From Comamonas suwonensis (lineage in GTDB: Bacteria; Pseudomonadota; Gammaproteobacteria; Burkholderiales; Burkholderiaceae_C): a DNA stretch of 64,000 nt. Positions 39,031-47,487 of this stretch are shown piece by piece. The position numbers and the translations under genes are program-made. Positions within the stretch are counted from its first letter, which is position 1, and every line of letters begins with the position of its first letter. The DNA lies in contig NZ_JABBCQ020000008.1 in assembly GCF_012844455.2 (NCBI RefSeq), positions 124,001-188,000 on the forward strand. The letters are read 5' to 3'. The notes beneath the pieces are model-generated. The model did no database searches. It was not told the origin of the DNA and saw only the letters and a program-made list of their open reading frames with translations.

Positions 39031-40410
39031 ATGAAAAAATACCTCAGCATCCTGATTGCAGTGATCGTTCTCGGCATCCTTGCGGCGCTGGCACTGATCT
39101 ACGTGCCTTTCAAGCCCACACCCGCAAACGAGGCCTTTCCCACCGACTGGAAGGCCGAGCCCGGCCGTGGTGAAGCCGTGATGCGCGTTGGTGACTGCAT
39201 GGCCTGCCACACGGCCAAGGGCGGTGAGCCCATGGCTGGTAGCCGTGGAATTGAAAGCCCCATGGGCACCATCTGGGCGTCTAACATCACCCCTGACAAG
39301 GAAACCGGTATTGGTAACTGGACCATGGATCAGTTCCGCGCAGCCATGGTGGACGGCATCGGTGGCCACGGCCAGCAGCTGTACCCTGCCATGCCGTACG
39401 AGAACTACCGCTACATGACGGAAAGCGATCTGCGCGCACTGTTCGACTACTTGCAGACCGAAGTGAAGCCCGTCAAGAACGAAGTCGCGGCAACCAGCCT
39501 GAGCTTTCCGTTCAATATGCGCTTCGGCATCCGTGCCTGGAACTGGCTGGCCCTGTCGGGTGAGTCCCAGTTCAAGCCCATGGCCGGGGATGATCAGCAA
39601 ATCCGTGGTCAGTACCTGACCGAAGGTGCCGGTCACTGCGCCGCTTGCCACAGTCCCCGCACCAGCTATATGGCGCAGGACGGCACGCGTCTTTCCGACA
39701 AGAGCTTCCTGAGCGGCGGCATGGTGGACGACTGGACTGCACCTGCACTGCGCGGCAAGGATGCGCGCATTCAGAAGTGGAGTACGGAAGAAGTGGCCGC
39801 CTACATGGCGACCGGCCGTAATGCACATGCCGTGGCGAATGGCGAAATGGCCTCGGTCGTTGAGCATTCGCTGCAGCACATGAGTGACTCTGACCTTAAA
39901 GCCATGGCGGTCTTCTTGAAGACCATGGATGGTCAGGCGGTAGAAGCGGTTCCTGCCAAGCTTGCTACACCCGGTCCTCGCAGCATGGCTCCATTGCCTG
40001 CCGACGAAGCCGGTCAAGCAACAGCTGCGCTGCTGAAGTCGGCATCGCCTGACATGCCTCTGGGTGCTCGCCTGTATCTCGACAACTGCGCAGCTTGCCA
40101 CTTTACGAGCGGCAAGGGTTCGCCCGAGATCTTCCCTGAGCTGCAAGGCAACTCCATGGTGCTGGGCAAAGATGCCAGTCCACTGGTGGCCCTGATCTTG
40201 AATGGCACCGCTTCGCTGAAGACGGATCGCCGTCCCATGGATCTGGTGATGCAAGGCTATGCTGATCGCTTGACTGATAGTGAAGTCGCTGCACTGGCCA
40301 CCTTTTTGCGCAAGGGCTGGGGCAACCAGGCCTCTGAGGTTAGCGAAAGTCAGGTGAGCAAGGTACGCAAGCATGTACAAGCGGCTGCGGCCCCTGAACG
40401 CGCCAATTAA
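39031..40410 (+). CDS. Triheme cytochrome c subunit of the GMC dehydrogenase
   Basis: Passes electrons from the dehydrogenase to the quinone pool. An N-terminal hydrophobic segment (about 5-24, YLSILIAVIVLGILAALALIYV) is a signal or anchor. Three heme sites: CMACH (Cys56), CAACH (Cys203), CAACH (Cys353). 459 residues, as in gluconate and alcohol dehydrogenase cytochrome subunits. It starts 13 bases after the GMC gene with GAGCAGGAGCACACG upstream. Confidence 0.93.
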   Translation: MKKYLSILIAVIVLGILAALALIYVPFKPTPANEAFPTDWKAEPGRGEAVMRVGDCMACHTAKGGEPMAGSRGIESPMGTIWASNITPDKETGIGNWTMDQFRAAMVDGIGGHGQQLYPAMPYENYRYMTESDLRALFDYLQTEVKPVKNEVAATSLSFPFNMRFGIRAWNWLALSGESQFKPMAGDDQQIRGQYLTEGAGHCAACHSPRTSYMAQDGTRLSDKSFLSGGMVDDWTAPALRGKDARIQKWSTEEVAAYMATGRNAHAVANGEMASVVEHSLQHMSDSDLKAMAVFLKTMDGQAVEAVPAKLATPGPRSMAPLPADEAGQATAALLKSASPDMPLGARLYLDNCAACHFTSGKGSPEIFPELQGNSMVLGKDASPLVALILNGTASLKTDRRPMDLVMQGYADRLTDSEVAALATFLRKGWGNQASEVSESQVSKVRKHVQAAAAPERAN

Positions 40411-40509
40411 GTGCAGTGTGAATCGATCAGGCTGCGAAAGGCGCAGTGTTGATTGAGACAGCTGCGCAAGAAGTGCGTCGCCACTGAGCACGTAAAAAAT
40501 CAGCGCTGC

Positions 40510-40543
40510 AAAACAGGCCGGATGAAAGTCCGGCCTGTTTTTT
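40510..40543 (+). terminator. Terminator of the dehydrogenase operon
   Basis: AAAACAGGCCGGA, loop TGAAAG, TCCGGCCTGTTTTTT. It lies 100 bases after the cytochrome stop. Confidence 0.88.
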
Positions 40544-40643
40544 ATGGGCGCTACCTAAACAGCCACATGGGGCGTGGGATGATTCTGTTTTGGCGGGGCT
40601 CAACAGGGCTCAAGGCCAGGTTTGGCAGAACTAGGAGATTCTC

Positions 40644-41699
40644 ATGCGCGTTGGTGTGCTGACTGGTGGCGGCGATTGCCCCGGCCTGAATGCAGTGATC
40701 CGCTCGGTCACAAAGTCCCTGATCAACCACGGCCAGTGCGATGTGCTGGGCATTGCCGATGGCTTTGAGGGCCTGATGGGCGCGCAGCCACGCGTGCGCC
40801 CTCTGGGCTGGGACGAGGTCTCGGGCATTTTGCATATTGGCGGCACCATTCTGGGCACCAGCAACAGCGCCAACCCGCTGCGCGATGCGCAGACGCTGGC
40901 TCAGGTCGGCCTCAATATCAAGGCGCTGGCGCTGGACGTGGTGGTGGCCATTGGCGGTGACGGCACCATGAGTCTGGCGCATGGGCTGGAGCAGGTCGGC
41001 CTGCAATGTGTGGGTGTGCCAAAAACCATTGATAACGACATTGCCAGCTGCGAGCGCAGCTTTGGCTTTGACACGGCGGTGGCCACGGTGACGGAAAGCC
41101 TGCGCCGCATCGAGAGCACGGCCATGAGTCACCACCGCGTGATGATTGTGGAGACCATGGGCCGCCATGCGGGCTGGCTGGCGCTGGAGGCTGGCATTGC
41201 CGGTGCGGCCGACATCATCTTGCTACCCGAGATCGACTATGACCTGCAGGCCATCATCAAGGTCTGCCAGGAGCGCGAAGAGCGTCAGCGCTACACCATC
41301 ATCTGCATTGGCGAAGGTGCCAAGGAAAGCGGCCAGAGCCTGACGGTGCGCGAGCGCATTTCGCACAGCCCCGATCCGGTGCGTCTTGGCGGTGTAGGCC
41401 ATGTGCTGCGCGAGCGCCTGCAGCCCCACCTCAAGAGCGAGGTGCGCGCCACGGTGTTGGGCCATGTGCAGCGCGGTGGTGACCCCACGCCTTTTGATCG
41501 CGTACTGGCCACGCAATTCGGCCACCACGCAGCGCAACTGGTGCTGGGCGGCCAGCTGGGCCATATGGTCACGCTGCAAAACGGGCGCATTGGCAGCGTG
41601 GCGATTGCCGATGTGGCCAACACCCAGCGCACCGTGCCCCTGGACAGCCCGCTGCTGAGCATGGCGCGCGATATCGGTATTTGCTTCGGCGAGGCTTAG
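40644..41699 (+). CDS. 6-phosphofructokinase family protein (PfkA type)
   Basis: Phosphorylates fructose 6-phosphate or a related sugar phosphate. VLTGGGDCPGLNAVIR is the N-terminal nucleotide loop; AIGGDGTMSLAHGL (104-117) has Gly at the position that marks ATP users; VPKTIDNDI has the catalytic Asp130 but a Lys at 127, where E. coli PfkA has Gly and PPi enzymes have Lys. VETMGRHAGWLAL, IGEGAKESGQ and VLGHVQRGGDPTPFDRVLA are also conserved. 351 residues. AGGAG before ATG 40644. Donor specificity uncertain; I therefore give no gene symbol. Confidence 0.88.
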   Translation: MRVGVLTGGGDCPGLNAVIRSVTKSLINHGQCDVLGIADGFEGLMGAQPRVRPLGWDEVSGILHIGGTILGTSNSANPLRDAQTLAQVGLNIKALALDVVVAIGGDGTMSLAHGLEQVGLQCVGVPKTIDNDIASCERSFGFDTAVATVTESLRRIESTAMSHHRVMIVETMGRHAGWLALEAGIAGAADIILLPEIDYDLQAIIKVCQEREERQRYTIICIGEGAKESGQSLTVRERISHSPDPVRLGGVGHVLRERLQPHLKSEVRATVLGHVQRGGDPTPFDRVLATQFGHHAAQLVLGGQLGHMVTLQNGRIGSVAIADVANTQRTVPLDSPLLSMARDIGICFGEA

Positions 41700-41753
41700 G
41701 CTGCGCTAAGGTGTGGGCCTGCGCGCACTTTCCGCGCGCCGGAGAGATACAGC

Positions 41754-42224
41754 ATGGACCGACATGAAGAAGCCGTGATGCAGTTGCTCACGGCCAATGG
41801 CGAAACCTTTGTGGCCCCCAAATACGAGTTGACCGAAGGCTGGCAATGCCCGGCCTTTGTCGCGCTGCGCCCGGCGCGTCGCCAGGTCTATGTGGTGGAA
41901 GTCTCGGCCTCGGGCTACCCGCTGGCGCTGGTCAACCGTCTCAATGAACGTATTGAGAAGTGGTATGCGCCACTGCTGACGCAGCTGCACGGCCTGAACA
42001 TCACGCAGCCGGACTGGGAAATTGCCTGTCTGGTGTTTGTGCGCAGCGACCAGGTGGACTGGCTTAAAGAGCGCGTCAAGGACATGAGCGGCGTGCATGT
42101 GCTGAGTCTGGAGCAGGCCAGCAGCCCCTGGGGCTGGGACGATGCGGTCTGGACTTCAGACATGGCATTCGACAGCGGCGGCATTCCGCAACGCGGCGTT
42201 AAAACAGCCGCTCTCACGCATTGA
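41754..42224 (+). CDS. Conserved-looking protein of unknown function
   Basis: 156 residues, soluble, no signal peptide. It has an alpha/beta look with YVVEVSASGYPLALVNRLNERIEKWYAPLL and IACLVFVRSDQVDWLKERV. The E-V-x-A-S and hydrophobic strand pattern could fit a nuclease-like fold, but that is a guess. GGAGAGAT before ATG 41754. No clear partner; it lies between the PFK-like gene and tenA. Confidence 0.7.
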   Translation: MDRHEEAVMQLLTANGETFVAPKYELTEGWQCPAFVALRPARRQVYVVEVSASGYPLALVNRLNERIEKWYAPLLTQLHGLNITQPDWEIACLVFVRSDQVDWLKERVKDMSGVHVLSLEQASSPWGWDDAVWTSDMAFDSGGIPQRGVKTAALTH

Positions 42225-42246
42225 TGCTGATCCCCTTCTTTTTAAT

Positions 42247-42292
42247 GAAAATGGCCTGTAGCGCGCTTGCATCAAGCGCATTCAGCTATTGA
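42247..42292 (+). repeat. Repeat family 2 copy before tenA-like gene
   Basis: AATGGCCTGTAGCGCGCTTG, CAT, CAAGCGCATTCAGCTATTG: inverted arms GCGCTTG / CAAGCGC. Confidence 0.55.
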
Positions 42293-42315
42293 TTTCATAG
42301 GAACTGGAGACAGCT

Positions 42316-42990
42316 GTGCGTGATTTGAATCCATCCCAAGGCTTTGCCGAGCAACTGCGTCAGTCATGCATTACCGACTGGAATGCCTGCGTGCAGCACC
42401 GCTTTGTGCAGGAAATTTTTGATGGCTCGCTGGATGACGCGGTGCTGCGCAAATATCTGGTGCAGGACTATCAGTTCATCAACCGTTTTGTCGCCCTGCT
42501 GGGCGCAGCCATTGCCAGTGCCGATGTGTTTGCGCCGCGCGTGGTGCTGTCGCAGTTTGCGGGCATGGTGACCAGCGACGAAAACACATATTTTCTGCGC
42601 AGCTTTGACATGCTGGGCGTGCCTGAAGAGCAGCGCCTGACGCCTGAGCTGACTGCGCCCACCAAGGCTTTTCAGCAGCTCATGCATGAAGCCGCGCAAA
42701 GCCTGAACTACGCCAACTGCATGGCCGTGCTGGCCGTGGCCGAAGGCATTTATCTGGACTGGGCCGATCAGCCTGCCAAAAAGCACCTTCCCATGCCCGA
42801 GCGCTTTGAGCACGCGGAATGGATCGTGTTGCATGCCAATGACTTCTTTCGCGGCTTTGTAGGCTGGCTGCGCGGCGAGCTGGACCGCATCGGCCCCACG
42901 CTGGATGAGACGCAAAAGGCCGAAGCCACCCATTACTTTCAGCGGGCAGTGAAGCTGGAGCGACAGTTTTTTGATCATGTCTATGAATAA
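42316..42990 (+). CDS. TenA family protein (thiamine salvage, possible TenA_E type)
   Basis: The TenA/thiaminase II fold hydrolyses aminopyrimidine breakdown products of thiamine. The segments KYLVQDYQFINRFVALLGAAIASAD and ERFEHAEWIVLHANDFFRGFVGWL fit the family. In classical TenA a catalytic Cys sits in the helix after the acidic pocket; here the equivalent stretch reads ANCMAVLAVAEGIYLDWA, with Glu and no Cys at the expected place, which suggests the TenA_E subgroup. 224 residues, GTG start at 42316 with GGAGA upstream. The stop overlaps the next gene. Confidence 0.85.
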   Translation: MRDLNPSQGFAEQLRQSCITDWNACVQHRFVQEIFDGSLDDAVLRKYLVQDYQFINRFVALLGAAIASADVFAPRVVLSQFAGMVTSDENTYFLRSFDMLGVPEEQRLTPELTAPTKAFQQLMHEAAQSLNYANCMAVLAVAEGIYLDWADQPAKKHLPMPERFEHAEWIVLHANDFFRGFVGWLRGELDRIGPTLDETQKAEATHYFQRAVKLERQFFDHVYE

Positions 42991-43339
42991 ACGAAAAATC
43001 GGGCTGGCCGCCGCCTTGTTGTGTGCCGCCAGTGCGCCAGCCGTGGCGAGCAACTGGGAGATTTGCGAGTTGAAGGTCGAGGTGCGTGACAAGCAAACCG
43101 ACCGCCAGGCGCTGCAGGTCCGCGTGCTTGAAAGCCAGGCCAAGGGGCAGGCCGAATGTCCGCAGGCGGGGACAGCGCTGAGCTTCAGGCCCGAGACTAC
43201 TGACTATCAAAGCGAGCTGCCGCGCCGCCAATGGCCCAAGCCTGGCACCACGGTGAAGGTGCGCTACCGTTATCTGGATGGCGAGTGCAAGGATCGTGGT
43301 CCCTGCCGCATTGAGCATTACTCGCCCTTGCAAAAGTAA
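42977..43339 (+). CDS. Small secreted protein of unknown function
   Basis: About 120 residues with a cleavable signal peptide (KIGLAAALLCAASAPAVAS, cleavage probably after AVA). The mature part starts NWEICELKVEV, has 4 Cys (two probable disulfides) and ends KDRGPCRIEHYSPLQK. It starts inside the 3' end of the tenA-like gene (ATG 42977 or 42983, overlap 8-14 bases), so it is translationally coupled. No family recognised. Confidence 0.75.
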   Translation: MSMNKRKIGLAAALLCAASAPAVASNWEICELKVEVRDKQTDRQALQVRVLESQAKGQAECPQAGTALSFRPETTDYQSELPRRQWPKPGTTVKVRYRYLDGECKDRGPCRIEHYSPLQK

Positions 43340-43528
43340 AGGATGAATGCCTTGTAAGCGTTTTTGCGTAAGCAGAGTGTGCTATTGATTAAGTAGCAAT
43401 TTGCAACAAATTAGGTCGATAAACTGTTGTGACCCATGAATGCCGCTGCAGCTTAATGCAGATCAAGTTTTGATGAATGTCAAAAGCTATAGTCAGCCGG
43501 ATCTTGAGGAATCGAGACCCGACAACTG
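43340..43528 (+). other. Intergenic region with degenerate family 2 repeat
   Basis: GTAAGCG-TTTTTGCGTAAGCAG then GCTATTGATTAAGTAGC near 43355-43397 resembles repeat family 2. TATAGT at 43490-43495 could be a -10 for a short transcript ending at the 43529 terminator. No gene seen. Confidence 0.4.
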
Positions 43529-43556
43529 AAAGCGCCCAGCGGGCGCTTTTTTCTTT
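43529..43556 (+). terminator. Terminator upstream of the lipoprotein gene
   Basis: AAGCGCCC-AGC-GGGCGCTT followed by T runs. It ends 25 bases before ATG 43581 and 190 bases after the preceding stop codon. Confidence 0.85.
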
Positions 43557-43580
43557 TTGACAAAAATCAGGAGGCATCTC

Positions 43581-44099
43581 ATGCGCAAAATTTCTTGGAC
43601 CGCGTTCGCACTGGCCTGTGCGGTATTGACGGGTTGCGCCAGCAACAGCACCCAGCTTGCAGCTGTCACTGCGGCGGCTCCCGCTTCACGTGCCTCGGCT
43701 CAGTCGCCGGCGATTTGCAAGGCGATTACCGAGCCAGAAGTTGCCGCCTTGTTCGACCGCTGGAACCAGTCCCTGAAGACGGGCCGCGCTGAAAAAGTGG
43801 TGCAGAACTATGCGGCTCGCTCCATCCTGCTGCCCACGGTTTCCAACAAGCTGCGCTTGAGCGCTGCCGAGAAGGAGGACTACTTTGTTCACTTTCTGGA
43901 AAACCAGCCTGTGGGAAGCATTGACATGCGCTTTGTCGACATCGGCTGCAACACGGCGCTGGATGCGGGTCTCTACACCTTCAGCTTTGCCAAGACGGGT
44001 ACCAAGGTCAGCGGACGTTACAGCTTTACCTATGGCTGGGATGGCCAGCAGTGGTTGATCACCAGTCACCATTCCTCGGTCATGCCCGGCAAGGATTGA
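43581..44099 (+). CDS. Lipoprotein with SnoaL/DUF4440-like (NTF2) domain
   Basis: 172 residues. Lipobox LTGC (Cys16, after a signal peptide with ISWTAFALACAVLTG) makes it a predicted membrane lipoprotein. The mature domain (about 45-170) has EPEVAALFDRWNQSLKTGRAEKV, YAARSILLPTVSN and YSFTYGWDGQQWLITSHHSSVMP, the pattern of the SgcJ/CaMKII-association NTF2-like family. CAGGAGG before ATG 43581. Substrate or partner unknown. Confidence 0.85.
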   Translation: MRKISWTAFALACAVLTGCASNSTQLAAVTAAAPASRASAQSPAICKAITEPEVAALFDRWNQSLKTGRAEKVVQNYAARSILLPTVSNKLRLSAAEKEDYFVHFLENQPVGSIDMRFVDIGCNTALDAGLYTFSFAKTGTKVSGRYSFTYGWDGQQWLITSHHSSVMPGKD

Positions 44100-44200
44100 A
44101 GCCCCGCACCTTTATGATGGCGGGCTTGCCGCACGCTGGGGCTCTGCTCCCGGCGTGTTTTTGACCGCCACTCAAGGCTTTGTGCCCGCTGGAACACCTG

Positions 44201-45418
44201 ATGACTACCTTAGGAACGCCTCTCTCCCCCAATGCCACCAAAGTCATGCTGCTGGGCAGCGGCGAGCTGGGCAAGGAAGTGCTGATTGCGCTGCAGCGCC
44301 TGGGCGTGGAAACCATTGCGGTGGATCGTTACGAGAACGCTCCCGGCCAGCAGGTAGCCCACCATGCGCGCACCATCACCATGAGCGACCCGGCCCAGCT
44401 CAAAGCACTGATTGAGGAGGTCAAACCCGATCTGGTCGTGCCCGAGATTGAAGCCATTGCCACGCCCATGCTCGAAGAGCTGGAGGCAGCAGGCGTCATC
44501 ACCTGCATCCCTACCGCCCGTGCCACGCGACTGACCATGGATCGTGAAGGTATTCGCCGTCTGGCTGCGGAAACACTGGGCCTGCCCACCAGTCCCTACC
44601 GTTTTTGCGATTCGCTGGCCGAGCTGCAAGCCGCCATTGATGGAAGCGATGGGCAGCCTGCCATTGGCTACCCCTGTGTGGTAAAGCCTGTGATGAGCAG
44701 CTCTGGCAAGGGGCAGAGCAAGATCGACGGTGCGGCCGATGTCTCTGCCGCATGGGACTACGCCATGGCCGGTGGCCGCGTGGCCAAGGGCCGCGTCATC
44801 GTCGAAGGCTTTATCGACTTTGACTACGAAATTACCCAGCTGACCGTACGTGCCAAAGGCGCTAATGGCCAGATTGAAACCCATTTCTGTGACCCCGTAG
44901 GTCACATCCAGCAGGCGGGTGACTATGTGGAAAGCTGGCAGCCCCACCCCATGCACCCGGCTGCGCTGGAAAAGTCACGCCAGGTCTCCAAGGCCGTCAC
45001 CGATAACCTGGGGGGGCTGGGCCTGTTCGGCGTAGAACTGTTTGTGAAGGGAGAGCAGGTGTGGTTCAGCGAGGTCTCGCCCCGCCCGCACGACACAGGC
45101 CTGGTCACACTTGCGACCCAATGGCAAAGTGAGTTTGAGTTGCACGCCCGCGCCATTCTGGGTCTGCCGGTGGATGCCAGCCTGCGCAACCCCGGTGCCA
45201 GCGCTGTGATCTATGGCGGTCAAGATGCCGAAGGTCTGGTGTTTGAGGGTGTGGATGAAGCGCTGGCTATTTCCGGTACGGACATTCGCCTGTTTGGCAA
45301 ACCCGAGAGCTTTGTGAAGCGTCGCATGGGCGTGGCGCTGGCCCGCGCTGCCGATGTGGAGCAGGCGCGTGTGAATGCGAAGTTGTCCGCCAGCAAGGTC
45401 AAGCCGCGACTGCCCTAA
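44201..45418 (+). CDS. purT: Formate-dependent phosphoribosylglycinamide formyltransferase
   Basis: ATP-grasp enzyme of purine synthesis using formate instead of formyl-THF. N-terminal [30 protein letters not shown], then [13 protein letters not shown] and [15 protein letters not shown] (ATP-grasp loop), [18 protein letters not shown] and [16 protein letters not shown]. 405 residues from ATG 44201 ([14 protein letters not shown]); the ribosome binding site is weak. A convergent terminator follows. Confidence 0.96.
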   Translation: MTTLGTPLSPNATKVMLLGSGELGKEVLIALQRLGVETIAVDRYENAPGQQVAHHARTITMSDPAQLKALIEEVKPDLVVPEIEAIATPMLEELEAAGVITCIPTARATRLTMDREGIRRLAAETLGLPTSPYRFCDSLAELQAAIDGSDGQPAIGYPCVVKPVMSSSGKGQSKIDGAADVSAAWDYAMAGGRVAKGRVIVEGFIDFDYEITQLTVRAKGANGQIETHFCDPVGHIQQAGDYVESWQPHPMHPAALEKSRQVSKAVTDNLGGLGLFGVELFVKGEQVWFSEVSPRPHDTGLVTLATQWQSEFELHARAILGLPVDASLRNPGASAVIYGGQDAEGLVFEGVDEALAISGTDIRLFGKPESFVKRRMGVALARAADVEQARVNAKLSASKVKPRLP

Positions 45419-45432
45419 CGCAATTGGACCGC

Positions 45433-45460
45433 AAAAAGGGCTTCATCAGAAGCCCTTTTT
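45433..45460. terminator. Bidirectional terminator between purT and the MscS-like gene
   Basis: AAAAAGGGCTTC-ATCA-GAAGCCCTTTTT, symmetrical with A and T runs on both sides. Confidence 0.88.
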
Positions 45461-45478
45461 CATGAATGAAACAAGCGT

Positions 45479-46123
45479 TCAGGCCGGTTTGCTGGGTGTT
45501 GCAATCTCCATCGCAGAGGCTTCTTCATCGTTAGTCGCTGGCGTGCTCTCGGTGACGACCGGCATGCCGCCTTTCCAGCGGCGGATGACACGCTGAAAGA
45601 TCAGGGAATTGGGAATCTGCAGCAGATTGGGCATACCCGCAGGGGCGCTGTCGTCCTGCAGCGTGATGTAGAGCATGTTGAGGTCGATCACACGCCCCTT
45701 GGCTCCGGGTTTTTCGGCGGTATCGAGCACCTCGATATAGTCGCCCAGCCTGAACGGGCTGACGGTGACAATGAGTAGTGCGCAAAAGAGGTTGGAGAGC
45801 ACGCTCCAGGCGGCAAAAAAGGCAACGGCACCTACAGTGGCGAAGCTGGTAAAGGCTGTCCACAGCACGGTGGCAGACATGCCAAGACGCTCCAGTATGG
45901 CCAGAATGGCGGCGGCAATAATGATCCAGCGGAACACGCCGCGCAGCGGCATCAGCAGCTCGTGCGGCAGATCGTAGGCCTTGCCGGCGCGCAAGATGAT
46001 GCGCTTGATTAGCCAGTTGATCAGCCAGGCCACGAAGATGATGAGGAAAATCTGAACCCCGGGGATCAGGATTTCAAGCCAGTCCTGCATCCATTCGGGC
46101 AGGTGCATTTGAAAACGACGCAT
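45479..46123 (-). CDS. Small-conductance mechanosensitive channel family protein (MscS-like)
   Basis: 214 residues. Three hydrophobic segments (about 20-38, 62-82 and 87-110); the last is the pore-lining helix followed by the beta domain LGDYIEVLDTAEKPGAKGRVIDLNMLYITLQDD and the IPNSLIFQRVIRRW segment typical of MscS. Shorter at the C-terminus than E. coli MscS (286). ATG 46123 (MRRFQMHLPEWM). It probably protects against osmotic downshock. Confidence 0.9.
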   Translation of the reverse strand: MRRFQMHLPEWMQDWLEILIPGVQIFLIIFVAWLINWLIKRIILRAGKAYDLPHELLMPLRGVFRWIIIAAAILAILERLGMSATVLWTAFTSFATVGAVAFFAAWSVLSNLFCALLIVTVSPFRLGDYIEVLDTAEKPGAKGRVIDLNMLYITLQDDSAPAGMPNLLQIPNSLIFQRVIRRWKGGMPVVTESTPATNDEEASAMEIATPSKPA

Positions 46124-46249
46124 AACCAGTCACTCAAAAAACGGGAGAGGGCAGTCCGGCGGGACTGACGAAGTAATGCGTCGATCCTAGCGTTTCTTCA
46201 AGGCAAAGCGGGTAAACGTCAATCAGGCATGCCCATAGTGAGGTGCATG

Positions 46250-46316
46250 CTGCAGGGGCCTCCCTGTGGCAGACGTGCTCTTCCCCTCAAGGGGACGCCG
46301 CAAAGTGGCTAGGGGG
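46250..46316 (-). repeat. Stop-codon-anchored dispersed repeat, copy 4
   Basis: Minus strand: CCCCCTAGCCACTTTGCGGC then GTCCCCTTGAGGGG. It begins immediately after the TAG stop of the full-length diguanylate cyclase frame, in the same orientation. More diverged than copies 1, 3 and 5. Confidence 0.6.
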
Positions 46317-47367
46317 CTAGATCTGCCTTTGTTCGATGGTATCCATCTGCATCTCAAAGCTGAAGAAGCGGTTGCGCCCTTGAGATTTGGCGGCGTACAG
46401 TGCTTCGTCAGCCCGCATCAGCATGGATTCAGCGCTGGTGTTTTCATCGGGGATGCAGGTGGTGATGCCGCCAGAGAGTCAGCAGAATTTCTTCGTCCGA
46501 GCCTGCCGGGCGAATCTTGAGCAGCTTGAGCATTTGCCCCAGCGCGCGGGCAAATGTCATGGAGCCTGAGCGAGGTGTATTGGGCAGGACGAGGGCGAAC
46601 TCTTCGCCCCCATAACGCGCCGCAATATCGCGCGGGCGCACGCAGACCTCGCGCAGCAGACGGCCCACTTGCCGCAGGCACTCATCGCCTTGAATGTGGC
46701 CGTAGGTGTCGTTAAAGCGCTTGAAATGATCCAGGTCGCAGAGCATCAAGGTCAGCGGCTTGCCTTCACGGCGGGCTGCTGAGATTTCGGCATGCAGCAT
46801 GCGGTCCAGTCCGCGTCGATTGACGAGGCCGGTCAGTGCATCCAGCTCCACCATTTCATTGAGCTTTTGGTTGGCCAGGTGAAGCTCTGCGGATACGGTG
46901 ACCAGGCGGCGGCGCATGTCCAGCAGGCGGCGCATGGCACGCAGTTTGGCAACCAGCACAATGGGTTTGACGGGCTTGACCAGGTAGTCGTCGCCACCCG
47001 CTTCAATGCCGCGCCAGACGTCCAGATCATTGTCCAGACCAGATAGGAAAATAATGGGGGTCCATTCGCCGGGCTCGGCTTCGCGCAGCTGACGGGCGAC
47101 CCAGTAGCCGTCTTCACCGGGCAGGCGAATGTCCAGCAGTACCAGATCGGGTCGTTCGCTGCGAAACAGTGCCAGGGCCGAGCGTCCATTCTCGGCTTCC
47201 AGAACCTGAGTGACGCCTGCCTGATGCAATTCGGTGACCAGCGCAGCGCGCATGACAGCCTGATCTTCCACCACAAGGACGGAAAACGGCGCGCCAGATT
47301 CCGGAGAGGAAAAGCGCGCACCACTGGATTCGATGGCAGGTGAAACGAAGGATGGCAAAGCTGTCAT
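46317..47367 (-). pseudogene. Response-regulator diguanylate cyclase with a frameshift near its C-terminus
   Basis: Receiver domain (about 28-150, VLVVEDQAVMRAAL, phospho-Asp in LVLLDIRLPGEDGY, Lys in YLVKPVKP) joined to a GGDEF domain with ARYGGEEFALVLPN and the product-inhibition site RPRD five residues before GGEEF. The open frame ends early at 46444. The rest of the domain (GGITTCIPDENTS, RADEALYAAKSQGRNRFF) continues in another frame to TAG at 46317. The break is at an AG dinucleotide run (plus strand 46473-46478), where one AG unit is missing. The mutation removes the last helix and strand of the domain. A sequencing error or phase variation is possible. Confidence 0.8.
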
Positions 47368-47487
47368 GTGGCAGAAGATAAAACGAGGTCAGGCCAAATC
47401 TGTCAATTAGTCAGCAAGCGTGAGAAATATCTTGTTACTTTATACGCTAGTTTCAAAAAAGAATCTCAGCATAGCTGCTGAGCGACC

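Noticed and set aside
37188-39077. A 629-codon frame antisense to the GMC dehydrogenase gene
   Set aside because: The plus strand encodes an unmistakable flavoprotein; the antisense frame has no domain features.
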